Below are positions 6,230 through 13,043 of a DNA stretch of 13,043 nt, piece after piece (the first letter of the stretch is position 1; every line of letters begins with the position of its first letter). The notes beneath the pieces are model-generated. The model had not been told where the DNA came from. It did no database searches and saw nothing but the letters and a program-made list of their open reading frames with translations. The DNA lies in the NCBI GenBank assembly GCA_021778375.1, contig JAJYCM010000045.1, forward strand, positions 1 through 13,043, read 5' to 3'. Origin of the DNA: Bacteroidota bacterium (GTDB lineage Bacteria; Bacteroidota; Ignavibacteria; Ignavibacteriales; Ignavibacteriaceae). The translations under genes and the position numbers were made by a program.

Positions 6230-8080
6230 ATGAGGAAAAAATTATTTCTAATATTATTATTTTGTCCTGTAATTCTTTTTGCGCAAACAGGGGGAGAATT
6301 AAGTACTCAATACATGCTTGCCCAAAATTATATTCAGGCAGCACAGTTTGGGAAAGCTTTGCCGATATTGCAAAACCTGTATCATCTTCAACCAAGCAAT
6401 TATGAATATTTTCAGACTCTTAACCAGACATATATTCAACTAAAAAATTATGATGCTTCCATTGCTTTAATTGAAGAAAGAATTAGTGGTTTACAGGGCG
6501 ATATAAATTTGGTTGGTTTGTTAGGGACATCTTATTACCTAAAAGGAAATGACAAGCGAGCCTTTGAAGTTTGGGATAATGCGCTAAAAACATTCCCGAA
6601 AAGCGAAGTTAATTATAGAATTATTGCTAATTATGCGCTTCAATTGCGGGCATTTGATAAGGCTATCGAATATTTAAAAAGCGGCGAAGCTATTTCACAA
6701 AATCCGCAATTTTTTGCTTACGATCTTGCCAATCTTTACTCAATTACTATGCGTTACAAAGAAGCAACCGAACAATATTGCCTAATTCTTTCGCACGACC
6801 CTAACCAGCTAAATTCAATACAGTCAAGAATCTTGAGCTACATAAATAAACCGGATGCACTTTCTCAATCAATCAATGTGGTGAAAAAATACGATAATGG
6901 CAATGAAATCAGCTTTAAGTATCTACTTTCCCGGCTGTATGTGCAAGCAAAAAATTATGATGGGGCATACGATTTATACAAGAAGATAGATTCATTTCAA
7001 AACAGTCAAGGCGCAGAACTTTATAATTTTGGAAAGTTCTTGTATGATGAAAAGATTTATAACATGGCTGAAAAAGTTCTGAATGATTTGATAAATAAAT
7101 ATCCAGAGTCTCCGCTTATTTCTTATACTAAACTTCAATATGCAAAAACTCTTGAGGCTATTGTAGAAGAAGAAAATAAAGCCCAAATCCCTGCTTGGAA
7201 GCCTTATTATCTTCCTGTAAAAAATAATTCATCGAATGCAGATAAGGTTGTGGAGGCTTATAGTGAGATTGCAAAGATCTATCCGCACTCGGAGGCGGCT
7301 AATGAGGCGCTGTTGCGAATAGGCGAAATAAAATTAAATATTTATAATGATTTATCAGGAGCCAAAGAATTATTTCAAGAGTTATTTACAGATGCACCCC
7401 TTTCTGAATTAACGGCTGAGGCATATGAAGAGTTGGGAAATGGATTTCTTTTGAAAGGAGATTTAACCTCAGCGCTTGATTGTTTTCAGAAGATTGCCGG
7501 CAACGGCAGGTTTCCTGAAGACAAAAGAAATTTTGCAACTTACGAACTGGCAAGAATAAATATGTATTTAGGGAATTTCCCTAAAGCTAAAGATTATCTT
7601 CAATCGATCACAAATAACCCACAAAATAGTTCAGCAAACGATGCAATTGAATTATCTTTATTGATGAACACTGCACAAAATGATTCGTCTAACCTTGTGA
7701 CTTTTGCTGCAGCTGAATTCCTAGCTGATCAGAAGAAGTTCAATGAAGCATTGGAAAAATATAGAACCGTTCTTAATGATCCTCAAAAACTTATGCTTCA
7801 AAATATTGCAGAATTACGCGTTGCTGAGATGGAAATTGCCTTGAATAATTATGACAGCGCTTCCGTTCAGCTTGAAAGGATTGCCGGTGAAAAAGAAGGA
7901 AATATTTATTCCGATAAAGCATTATATTTACTAGCTAAAATTTATCAATTCGGCTTAAATAACAAACCGAAGGCAATAGAAACTTATGAAAGCTTACTTG
8001 CTAATTTTCCTAATTCATTATATCTTGATGCAGCAAGGAGCGAAATATTAAAGTTAAAGGATGTTGTAAATAATGGGTAA
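6230..8080 (+). CDS. Secreted tetratricopeptide-repeat protein
   Basis: The 616-residue product begins with a signal peptide (MRKKLFLILL onward, hydrophobic to residue 18, cleavage likely after FA before Gln19). Cys12 lies in the hydrophobic core and lacks a proper lipobox, so a lipoprotein is unlikely. The rest is helical TPR repeats, the first at about 25-57, 59-91 and 92-125, continuing to the end, where the LLANFP-N-S-L-Y-L-D-A-A-R pattern resembles BamD/YbgF-type periplasmic TPR repeats. Such proteins act as scaffolds in the periplasm or at the outer membrane; the partner is unknown. The stop codon lies inside clpX (8 bp overlap), implying one transcript and coupled translation. A good promoter lies directly upstream. 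The architecture is sure, the role is not. Confidence 0.85.
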   Translation: MRKKLFLILLFCPVILFAQTGGELSTQYMLAQNYIQAAQFGKALPILQNLYHLQPSNYEYFQTLNQTYIQLKNYDASIALIEERISGLQGDINLVGLLGTSYYLKGNDKRAFEVWDNALKTFPKSEVNYRIIANYALQLRAFDKAIEYLKSGEAISQNPQFFAYDLANLYSITMRYKEATEQYCLILSHDPNQLNSIQSRILSYINKPDALSQSINVVKKYDNGNEISFKYLLSRLYVQAKNYDGAYDLYKKIDSFQNSQGAELYNFGKFLYDEKIYNMAEKVLNDLINKYPESPLISYTKLQYAKTLEAIVEEENKAQIPAWKPYYLPVKNNSSNADKVVEAYSEIAKIYPHSEAANEALLRIGEIKLNIYNDLSGAKELFQELFTDAPLSELTAEAYEELGNGFLLKGDLTSALDCFQKIAGNGRFPEDKRNFATYELARINMYLGNFPKAKDYLQSITNNPQNSSANDAIELSLLMNTAQNDSSNLVTFAAAEFLADQKKFNEALEKYRTVLNDPQKLMLQNIAELRVAEMEIALNNYDSASVQLERIAGEKEGNIYSDKALYLLAKIYQFGLNNKPKAIETYESLLANFPNSLYLDAARSEILKLKDVVNNG

Positions 8081-9326
8081 GAAACAAAATCAGAAAATTG
8101 TTAAATGTTCATTTTGCGGAAGAGACGGCAGCGAGGTCGGCAGCATGATCGCCGGTCCTGATGTTTATATATGCGATATATGTATCGGCAGTAGCGTTGA
8201 TATTTTGAAAAACAATTTGGCAGCCTATACAAACGGAAAAACCAAAAATCCGGTAATTCATACACCTGCATCATTAAAGAAAACTTTAGATGAGTATGTT
8301 ATAGGGCAGGATAAGGCAAAAAAAGTATTGGCTGTTGCGGTTTATAACCACTATAAAAGAATTAATTCCCGCTCGTCTTTTTTTGAACTTGACGATGTAG
8401 AAATTGAAAAAAGTAACATTTTACTTATTGGCCCTACCGGAGTTGGAAAGACTTTATTAGCACAAACACTTGCAAAAATATTAGATGTTCCTTTTGCAAT
8501 TGCAGATGCAACTACTTTAACGGAAGCCGGTTATGTCGGCGATGACGTGGAGACAGTTCTTGTTCATCTTCTGCAAGCGGCGGATTACAATTTAGAGCGT
8601 GCACAGAAGGGAATTGTTTATATTGACGAAATCGATAAGATAGCGCGTAAAAGCGAAAGCACTTCTATAACAAGGGATGTTTCGGGCGAAGGCGTTCAGC
8701 AAGCTCTTCTAAAGATTCTTGAAGGAACGATTGCTGGCGTGCCTCCTAAAGGCGGAAGAAAACACCCCGAACAAAGCTTAATTAATGTGAACACCAAAAA
8801 CATTTTATTTATTGTAGGTGGCGCCTTTGACGGTATAGATAAACTAATTGCCGCAAGAATAAATAAAAACAAAATGGGATTTTCTTCCAAAGCTTTAAAG
8901 GAGAAAAAATCGGAAGAGGATTTGATCAAAAATATTCTTCCGGAAGATTTACTCCGTTACGGGCTGATACCGGAACTAATCGGGAGAATACCGGTTATTG
9001 CGCCCCTACAGACGCTTTCTGAGGAGGCTTTTAAAAGCATACTTACCGAACCCAAAAATGCTATTTTGAAGCAATATAAGAAATTATTTATGATAGAGGG
9101 TATTGAGCTTGAGTTTGATCCTTTTGCAATTGATGCTATCGTTAGTAAAGCAATGGAAAGAAAAACAGGCGCTCGCGCTTTAAGATCAATCGTGGAAGAT
9201 TTTATGCTAGACATTATGTATGACCTTCCGACTAAAGAAAATATCGATAAGTGTATTATCACCAAAGATGTGGTAGAAACAGGCTCTGAACCGATTTATC
9301 TGGAAGCTGACCGAAAATCTGCCTAA
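8073..9326 (+). CDS. clpX: ATP-dependent Clp protease ATP-binding subunit ClpX
   Basis: AAA+ unfoldase that recognises tagged or damaged proteins and threads them into ClpP. The 417 residues match the usual length. The N-terminal zinc-binding domain has C12, C15, C34 and C37. The AAA+ core shows Walker A GPTGVGKT (120-127), Walker B with D185-E186, pore loop GYVG (153-156), RKH loop (229-231), arginine finger region PELIGR (300-305) and sensor 2 GARALR (366-371). The ClpP-docking loop reads MGF (268-270) rather than the classic IGF; the hydrophobic character is kept, so ClpP binding is expected. The start overlaps the end of the TPR gene by 8 bp. No clpP or tig is adjacent, unlike the common tig-clpP-clpX order, so clpP must be elsewhere. 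An intrinsic terminator follows. Confidence 0.97.
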   Translation: MGKKQNQKIVKCSFCGRDGSEVGSMIAGPDVYICDICIGSSVDILKNNLAAYTNGKTKNPVIHTPASLKKTLDEYVIGQDKAKKVLAVAVYNHYKRINSRSSFFELDDVEIEKSNILLIGPTGVGKTLLAQTLAKILDVPFAIADATTLTEAGYVGDDVETVLVHLLQAADYNLERAQKGIVYIDEIDKIARKSESTSITRDVSGEGVQQALLKILEGTIAGVPPKGGRKHPEQSLINVNTKNILFIVGGAFDGIDKLIAARINKNKMGFSSKALKEKKSEEDLIKNILPEDLLRYGLIPELIGRIPVIAPLQTLSEEAFKSILTEPKNAILKQYKKLFMIEGIELEFDPFAIDAIVSKAMERKTGARALRSIVEDFMLDIMYDLPTKENIDKCIITKDVVETGSEPIYLEADRKSA

Positions 9327-9400
9327 ATGACTTTTGGAACTTTTACTTTCCATGATATGTTTCTGCATTGGAATAAAATATTTTTGAGATTTTATTTACC

Positions 9401-9425
9401 GGCGATCTTTTGAGATCGCCTTTTA
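9401..9425 (+). terminator. Intrinsic terminator after clpX
   Basis: GGCGATCT (9401-9408) and AGATCGCC (9413-9420) form a perfect 8 bp stem with a TTTG loop, followed by a T-rich tail (TTTTATTTAT from 9421). It lies about 75 bp past the clpX stop and closes the TPR-clpX unit. Confidence 0.9.
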
Positions 9426-9448
9426 TTTATAATTGATTACGGTGTAAG

Positions 9449-10705
9449 ATGCTAAAAAAGATTTTGTTTGTTTTTCTGCTATTTCCTTTCCTCGCTTTTG
9501 CTCAATCTAAAATATTAATTTACATGGACCTAAAGCAAACCGACCACTTACGGGCTTATGGAATTACTTACCACGCACTTGAAAAAAATTATAAAGCCGA
9601 TTGGCTATTGAACTATCGCGGCGGTTCTTTTATGATTGATTATTCAAACGACATAGCTAATGAATGCTTGGTTGAAGGAGTTGCGTTCGATAAGTTATCC
9701 GCTTCGGAAGCTGCTGATATTTATTCACTTGTTCAAAGACCCGACAATAATATGTCCGTTGTCCGTTTAGAAAAAGCTCCCAAGATTGCTGTCTATGTTC
9801 CGCCGAGTTTTCAGCCATGGGATGATGCGGTAACAATGGTGCTCGACTATGCGAAAATACCTTATACTAAAATTTGGAATGACGAAATTCTTAGGGGAGA
9901 CTTATCAAAGTATGATTGGTTGCACCTTCATCATGAAGATTTTACAGGTCAATACGGAAAGTTTTATGCAAGCTTTAGCAATGCTCAGTGGTATATAGAT
10001 AATCAAATTCAATATGAAAATGACGCAAAGAAAAACGGCTTTAAGAAAGTTTCGGATATGATGAAGACAGTTGCGCAGGACATTAAAAATTATGTTGGAC
10101 AGGGAGGTTTTCTATTTGCAATGTGCTCTGCTACCGATACATTTGATATTGCGCTCGCCGCGGAACATACGGATATATGTGCACAAATGTTTGACGGCGA
10201 TCCCGCGGACCCAGATGCTCAAAGCAAATTGGATTATTCCAACACTCTTGCATTTACAAATTTTAAACTCGAAATGAATCCATACGTTTATTCTTTCAGC
10301 AATATTAATATTACGCCTGAAGAAGTAGGCAGCAAGGAAAATGATTACTTCACTCTGTTTGATTTTTCCGCAAAGTATGACCCTGTTTCGTCAATGTTAG
10401 TTCAAGATCATGTAAACGTTATCCATGGATTTATGGGACAAACCACAATGTTCAGAAAATCCTTGATAAAAAAATCAGTGACTATTTTAGGTGAACGCCC
10501 GGGAATGGACCAGGTAAAATATATTCACGGAAATTATGGCCGCGGTACGTTTACATTTTACGGCGGGCACGATCCGGAAGCCTATGAACACCTTGTCGGA
10601 GATCCTCCTACCGATTTATCGCTTCACAAAAATTCTCCCGGGTACCGGCTGATTCTAAATAATATTTTGTTCCCTGCAGCAAGACCAAAAAAACAAAAGA
10701 CGTAA
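9449..10705 (+). CDS. Secreted class I glutamine amidotransferase-like (DJ-1/ThuA-type fold) protein, function unknown
   Basis: This 418-residue protein has a clear signal peptide (MLKKILFVFLLFPFLAFA, cleavage before Gln19) and so acts outside the cytoplasm. After an N-terminal region (about 20-110), a second region begins KIAVYVPPS (112-120) and shows features of the class I GATase-like fold: GGFLFAMCSATD (219-230) with Cys226 placed like a nucleophile-elbow Cys, and RGTFTFYGGHDPE (365-377) with His374 and Glu377. I infer Cys226 and His374 could form a catalytic pair. From memory, homologues in Bacteroidota/Ignavibacteria are sometimes labelled asparagine synthetase B; nothing here supports that: no N-terminal Cys2 glutaminase domain and no SGGxDS ATP-pyrophosphatase loop. 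It is bracketed by the clpX terminator and a 97 bp gap, so it is probably monocistronic. Fold moderately sure, activity unknown. Confidence 0.6.
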   Translation: MLKKILFVFLLFPFLAFAQSKILIYMDLKQTDHLRAYGITYHALEKNYKADWLLNYRGGSFMIDYSNDIANECLVEGVAFDKLSASEAADIYSLVQRPDNNMSVVRLEKAPKIAVYVPPSFQPWDDAVTMVLDYAKIPYTKIWNDEILRGDLSKYDWLHLHHEDFTGQYGKFYASFSNAQWYIDNQIQYENDAKKNGFKKVSDMMKTVAQDIKNYVGQGGFLFAMCSATDTFDIALAAEHTDICAQMFDGDPADPDAQSKLDYSNTLAFTNFKLEMNPYVYSFSNINITPEEVGSKENDYFTLFDFSAKYDPVSSMLVQDHVNVIHGFMGQTTMFRKSLIKKSVTILGERPGMDQVKYIHGNYGRGTFTFYGGHDPEAYEHLVGDPPTDLSLHKNSPGYRLILNNILFPAARPKKQKT

Positions 10706-10802
10706 TTTTTGCTTTCTCTTCTTTTGTTGTTTGGGGTGAATTAGTTAATTTTTCTTAGATATTTTTATAAGTAATAATTCTCATTAAACAAAAAACTAGA
10801 AT

Positions 10803-11459
10803 ATGAAAACTGTAAAAATTAAAAATCGAAAAGAAGAAATTACCGTTGGCAAAATGGTTTGTGTCGGAAGAAATTATGCAGACCACGCAAAGGAACTTGG
10901 AAACGAAGTTCCGGATAAACCGGTAGTTTTTATTAAACCGTCGTCTTCAATTATTTATACCGGCGGTAAGGTTATCCATCCGAAATTCTCAATTAATCTT
11001 CATCATGAAGTTGAATTACTTCTCCTTATCGGAAAAACAATTAAAGACGCAGATGACAAGCTTTCTGAAGATGCGATTGCCGGATATGGCCTGGGGCTTG
11101 ATATGACGTTGCGCGATCTCCAAAATGAAGCACGTGCAAAAGGCGACCCCTGGACTATCTCAAAATGTTTCGATACTTCAGCCGTGATTTCCGATTTCGT
11201 CTTAAAAAGCGATTACCGCTTAACTTTGAATGAAGAAATTACTCTCTCTGTTAACGGAAATATTCGTCAGAAAGAAAAATTAAATTTGATGTTGTTTAAA
11301 CCCATCCAGATTGTTAAATATATTTCTTCATTAATTACACTCGAAGAAGGCGACATAATTTTTACGGGCACTCCCGCCGGAGTAGGAAAGGTCGTACCGG
11401 GTGATAAACTTCATGCGGAAATTGAGGGAATAGCTAAACTTGATTGCGAAGTCGTTTGA
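10803..11459 (+). CDS. Fumarylacetoacetate hydrolase family protein (FAHD1/YcgM-like)
   Basis: At 218 residues this is the short, single-domain form of the FAH superfamily, like human FAHD1 and E. coli YcgM, which act on acylpyruvates or oxaloacetate (hydrolysis, decarboxylation or tautomerisation). Visible hallmarks are VGRNYADHAKELG (21-33) with His28 and Glu31 in the place of the FAHD1 catalytic His-Glu dyad, metal ligands Glu69, Glu71 (HHEVEL) and Asp100 (GLDMTLRDLQ), Lys121 in WTISKCFDTSAV, and TGTPAGVG (188-195). All expected catalytic and Mg2+-binding residues are present. Cytoplasmic, no signal peptide. The exact substrate cannot be read from the sequence. Its stop is 14 bp from the stop of convergent ruvA. 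Confidence 0.9.
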   Translation: MKTVKIKNRKEEITVGKMVCVGRNYADHAKELGNEVPDKPVVFIKPSSSIIYTGGKVIHPKFSINLHHEVELLLLIGKTIKDADDKLSEDAIAGYGLGLDMTLRDLQNEARAKGDPWTISKCFDTSAVISDFVLKSDYRLTLNEEITLSVNGNIRQKEKLNLMLFKPIQIVKYISSLITLEEGDIIFTGTPAGVGKVVPGDKLHAEIEGIAKLDCEVV

Positions 11460-11466
11460 TGTTTTG

Positions 11467-11478
11467 AATAAATTTATT
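11467..11478. other. AT-only palindrome between convergent stops
   Basis: AATAAATTTATT is a perfect 12 bp palindrome spanning the gap between the FAH and ruvA stops. It contains no G or C, so any stem would be weak; it is recorded because no better terminator is visible for either gene. Confidence 0.2.
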
Positions 11479-12055
11479 TATTTAAGACACCGAGTGATTT
11501 TTTAATTAGCTCCTCAAGAGGTGCATCCGGAACTGAGGTTAGAATATTTCTTACGGTATTTTCTGCAATCTTGGAATTGTAGCCGAGAGTAGTAAGTGCT
11601 GCAACAGCTTCATTCTTAATGCTGAAAGATATTTCTCCACTGCCTTCTTCTGCGACTTGGTCTACTTTTGATTTTAATTCTAATACAAGCCGCTCAGCAG
11701 TCTTTCTGCCAATACCCGGGACTGCAACAATTCTTGAAATATCCGCAGATTGTATTGCTCTTTTAAGATCATCAATTTTAATTCCCGATAAAATACTTAA
11801 AGCAATCTTAGGACCGATCCCGTTTACCGATATTAAAAGCTCAAACATTTCCTTTTCGCTTTCAGTAGAAAATCCGAATAGAGTTATTGAGTCTTCTTTA
11901 ACATTTGTGTGAATAAAAAGGGCAGCCGACAGCTCCCCATTTACTTTTTCAAAAGTGTTAATTGAAATATTTACTAAATATCCGACACCGTTTACATCAA
12001 GCAAAATTTTTGTCGGTTTTGCAGAAATAATATTTCCTTTTAAAAATCCAATCAT
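11474..12055 (-). CDS. ruvA: Holliday junction branch migration protein RuvA
   Basis: RuvA tetramers bind four-way DNA junctions and load the RuvB motor. The 193 residues fit the family. Domain I (1 to about 63) is the OB-fold starting MIGFLKGNI. Domain II carries two helix-hairpin-helix motifs, VNGIGPKIALSIL (77-89) and VPGIGRKTAERLVLELK (112-128), which contact the DNA backbone. Domain III (about 145-193) is the small three-helix RuvB-binding unit, including AVAALTTLGYN (150-160). The gene follows ruvC with a 9 bp gap on the same strand, so the two are co-transcribed. ruvB is not in the window. Confidence 0.96.
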   Translation of the reverse strand: MIGFLKGNIISAKPTKILLDVNGVGYLVNISINTFEKVNGELSAALFIHTNVKEDSITLFGFSTESEKEMFELLISVNGIGPKIALSILSGIKIDDLKRAIQSADISRIVAVPGIGRKTAERLVLELKSKVDQVAEEGSGEISFSIKNEAVAALTTLGYNSKIAENTVRNILTSVPDAPLEELIKKSLGVLNK

Positions 12056-12064
12056 AGCATAAAT

Positions 12065-12601
12065 TTAGTTTATTACTCGTTCGGGAAATTTCTCTATAAA
12101 ATCTTTCCAATTGTTGCTTCGTTTGGCAGGTGTTTTCATTCTAAAAGCATGGCATAAAGCCACTGCCAGAGCATCTGTTTCGTCATACTTGATTTTATCA
12201 ACCTTTAAGTCAAGCATCTTTTTTATCATATAACTTACCTGTTCTTTTGAAGCTGCGCCGGTACCGACGATAGATTTTTTTATCTCCCGGGGTGAGTATT
12301 CGCTCGTTGGAATGTTATTATGCACGGCAGCTAACATAGAAACGCCCCTTGCATAACCAATCTTCATAGCCGACTGAACGTTCTTTCCATAAAATGCAGT
12401 TTCAATCGCAAACTCATCGGGTTTATAAATCTTTATTATCTTATCAAGTTCGTCATAAATAATTTCAAGCTTTAAGGGAAGCATTATCGTTGACGGAAGT
12501 TTTATCAGTCCATGCTTAACCAGTGTAGAATTATTTTTGCTGTGCTTAATAATTCCAAAACCTGTAAAAATAGTTCCGGGGTCAACGCCAAGAATAATCA
12601 T
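12065..12601 (-). CDS. ruvC: Crossover junction endodeoxyribonuclease RuvC
   Basis: Holliday-junction resolvase with an RNase H-like fold that makes paired nicks across the junction. The four acidic metal ligands are present: Asp7 (GVDPGT), Glu67 (AIETAFYGKN), and Asp140 and Asp143 (YDETDALAVALCH). The length of 178 residues is normal. ruvA follows 9 bp downstream and yebC precedes it by 57 bp on the same strand, the common yebC-ruvC-ruvA arrangement. The ATG at 12601 is well placed, since MIILGVDPG is the standard N-terminus. Confidence 0.96.
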   Translation of the reverse strand: MIILGVDPGTIFTGFGIIKHSKNNSTLVKHGLIKLPSTIMLPLKLEIIYDELDKIIKIYKPDEFAIETAFYGKNVQSAMKIGYARGVSMLAAVHNNIPTSEYSPREIKKSIVGTGAASKEQVSYMIKKMLDLKVDKIKYDETDALAVALCHAFRMKTPAKRSNNWKDFIEKFPERVIN

Positions 12602-12658
12602 TCATTATGCTTTTTTAGTAGGGCTATGAATTTGAAAAATCAATTTCCCAAAGAAAAA

Positions 12659-13043
12659 TTATTTAATAGCCGAATCGTCAATGTCGGCATTTGTAAATAC
12701 ATTTTGAACGTCGTCGCAATCTTCCATTGATTCAATCAACTTAATAACTTTTTCGGCATCCTCTCCGGCTACGTTGATTGTATTTTTAGCGATCCACTGA
12801 AGCGATGCATTTTCTATGGAAAGATTTTTATCTGCTACAGCTTTTCTAACAGTTTCAAAAGACTCAATTGAAGTTTGGATAATAAAAAAATCTTCTTCTG
12901 TTTGAAGATCGTCAGCGCCGGCATCTAAAATTATTTCCATCAAATCGTCTTCGGATTTACCTTGCCGGGGAAGCGTAACCACGCCTTTCTTTTCAAACAT
13001 CCAAGCTACCGAACCGCCTTCGCCCATGCTTCCGCCGTTCTTA
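12659..13043 (-). CDS. yebC: YebC/PmpR (TACO1) family protein, C-terminal half (5' end outside window)
   Basis: The frame is open to the right edge of the window; the ATG at 13027 is internal, because the upstream codons read KNGGS and continue the family signature ending in GEGGSVAWMFEKKG. About 128 of the usual 240-250 residues are visible, covering domains 2 and 3. Further signatures are the acidic stretch AGADD (around 13 codons past VVTLPRQG) and the end DCDDVQNVFTNADID. Members have been described as transcriptional regulators (PmpR) and as translation factors for difficult peptide sequences (YebC/TACO1); which applies here cannot be read from the sequence. It is first in the yebC-ruvC-ruvA series. 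Confidence 0.93.
   Translation of the reverse strand, partial: KNGGSMGEGGSVAWMFEKKGVVTLPRQGKSEDDLMEIILDAGADDLQTEEDFFIIQTSIESFETVRKAVADKNLSIENASLQWIAKNTINVAGEDAEKVIKLIESMEDCDDVQNVFTNADIDDSAIK

Noticed and set aside
6193..6405. Overlapping open frames on both strands at the start of the TPR gene
   Set aside because: The TPR frame has a signal peptide, repeats and conserved coupling to clpX; the other frames show no protein-like features.
9410..9435. Promoter for the GATase-like gene (TTG 9410, TATAATTG 9428)
   Set aside because: The spacer is only 15 bp, the -7 element has a mismatch, and the TTG lies inside the terminator hairpin.
9449..10705. Asparagine synthetase B
   Set aside because: No Cys2 glutaminase domain and no ATP-pyrophosphatase SGGxDS loop; the protein has a signal peptide.
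10726..10767. Promoter for the FAH-family gene (TATTTTTA at 10760)
   Set aside because: The -7 match is imperfect and no TTG lies at 19-21 bp; AT-rich background makes chance matches likely.
11619..11912. Plus-strand open frame of 97 codons inside ruvA
   Set aside because: It lies antisense to a fully recognisable ruvA and shows no motif of its own.

Overview
The window looks like ordinary chromosome from an AT-rich, Gram-negative bacterium of the Bacteroidota/Chlorobi/Ignavibacteria kind. This assignment is inferred from several signs: starts without a recognisable Shine-Dalgarno sequence, a TTG-N19-TAnnTTTG promoter typical of Bacteroidota, signal peptides ending in F-A-Q, an outer-membrane barrel ending in Phe, a free-standing methylmalonyl-CoA mutase catalytic subunit, and intergenic palindromes resembling those of this group. 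No rRNA, tRNA, CRISPR array or insertion sequence was seen.

Layout, plus strand: the 3' end of an outer-membrane beta-barrel gene (1-1137); a repeat-filled gap (1138-1428) with a composite palindrome and five tandem heptamers; two sensor kinase genes 5 bp apart (1429-2736, GAF plus a kinase core whose phospho-acceptor His is replaced by Ser; 2742-4259, PAS-HisKA-HATPase-receiver with a normal His); a methylmalonyl-CoA mutase catalytic subunit (4303-5985); a second gap (5986-6229) with a G-free C/A-rich repeat and a good promoter; a secreted TPR protein (6230-8080) overlapping clpX (8073-9326) by 8 bp; an intrinsic terminator (9401-9425); a secreted GATase-1-like protein (9449-10705); and a fumarylacetoacetate hydrolase family enzyme (10803-11459).

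Minus strand: ruvA, ruvC and the 3' half of a yebC/TACO1-family gene, in the common order yebC-ruvC-ruvA, converging on the FAH gene with only 14 bp between stops.

Most genes are conserved housekeeping functions: Holliday-junction processing, ClpXP proteolysis and propionyl/succinyl-CoA metabolism. I do not see a new multigene system. The points most worth a second look are the kinase pair, where one partner seems unable to autophosphorylate in the usual way, the two kinds of short intergenic repeats, and the secreted GATase-like protein of unknown role.
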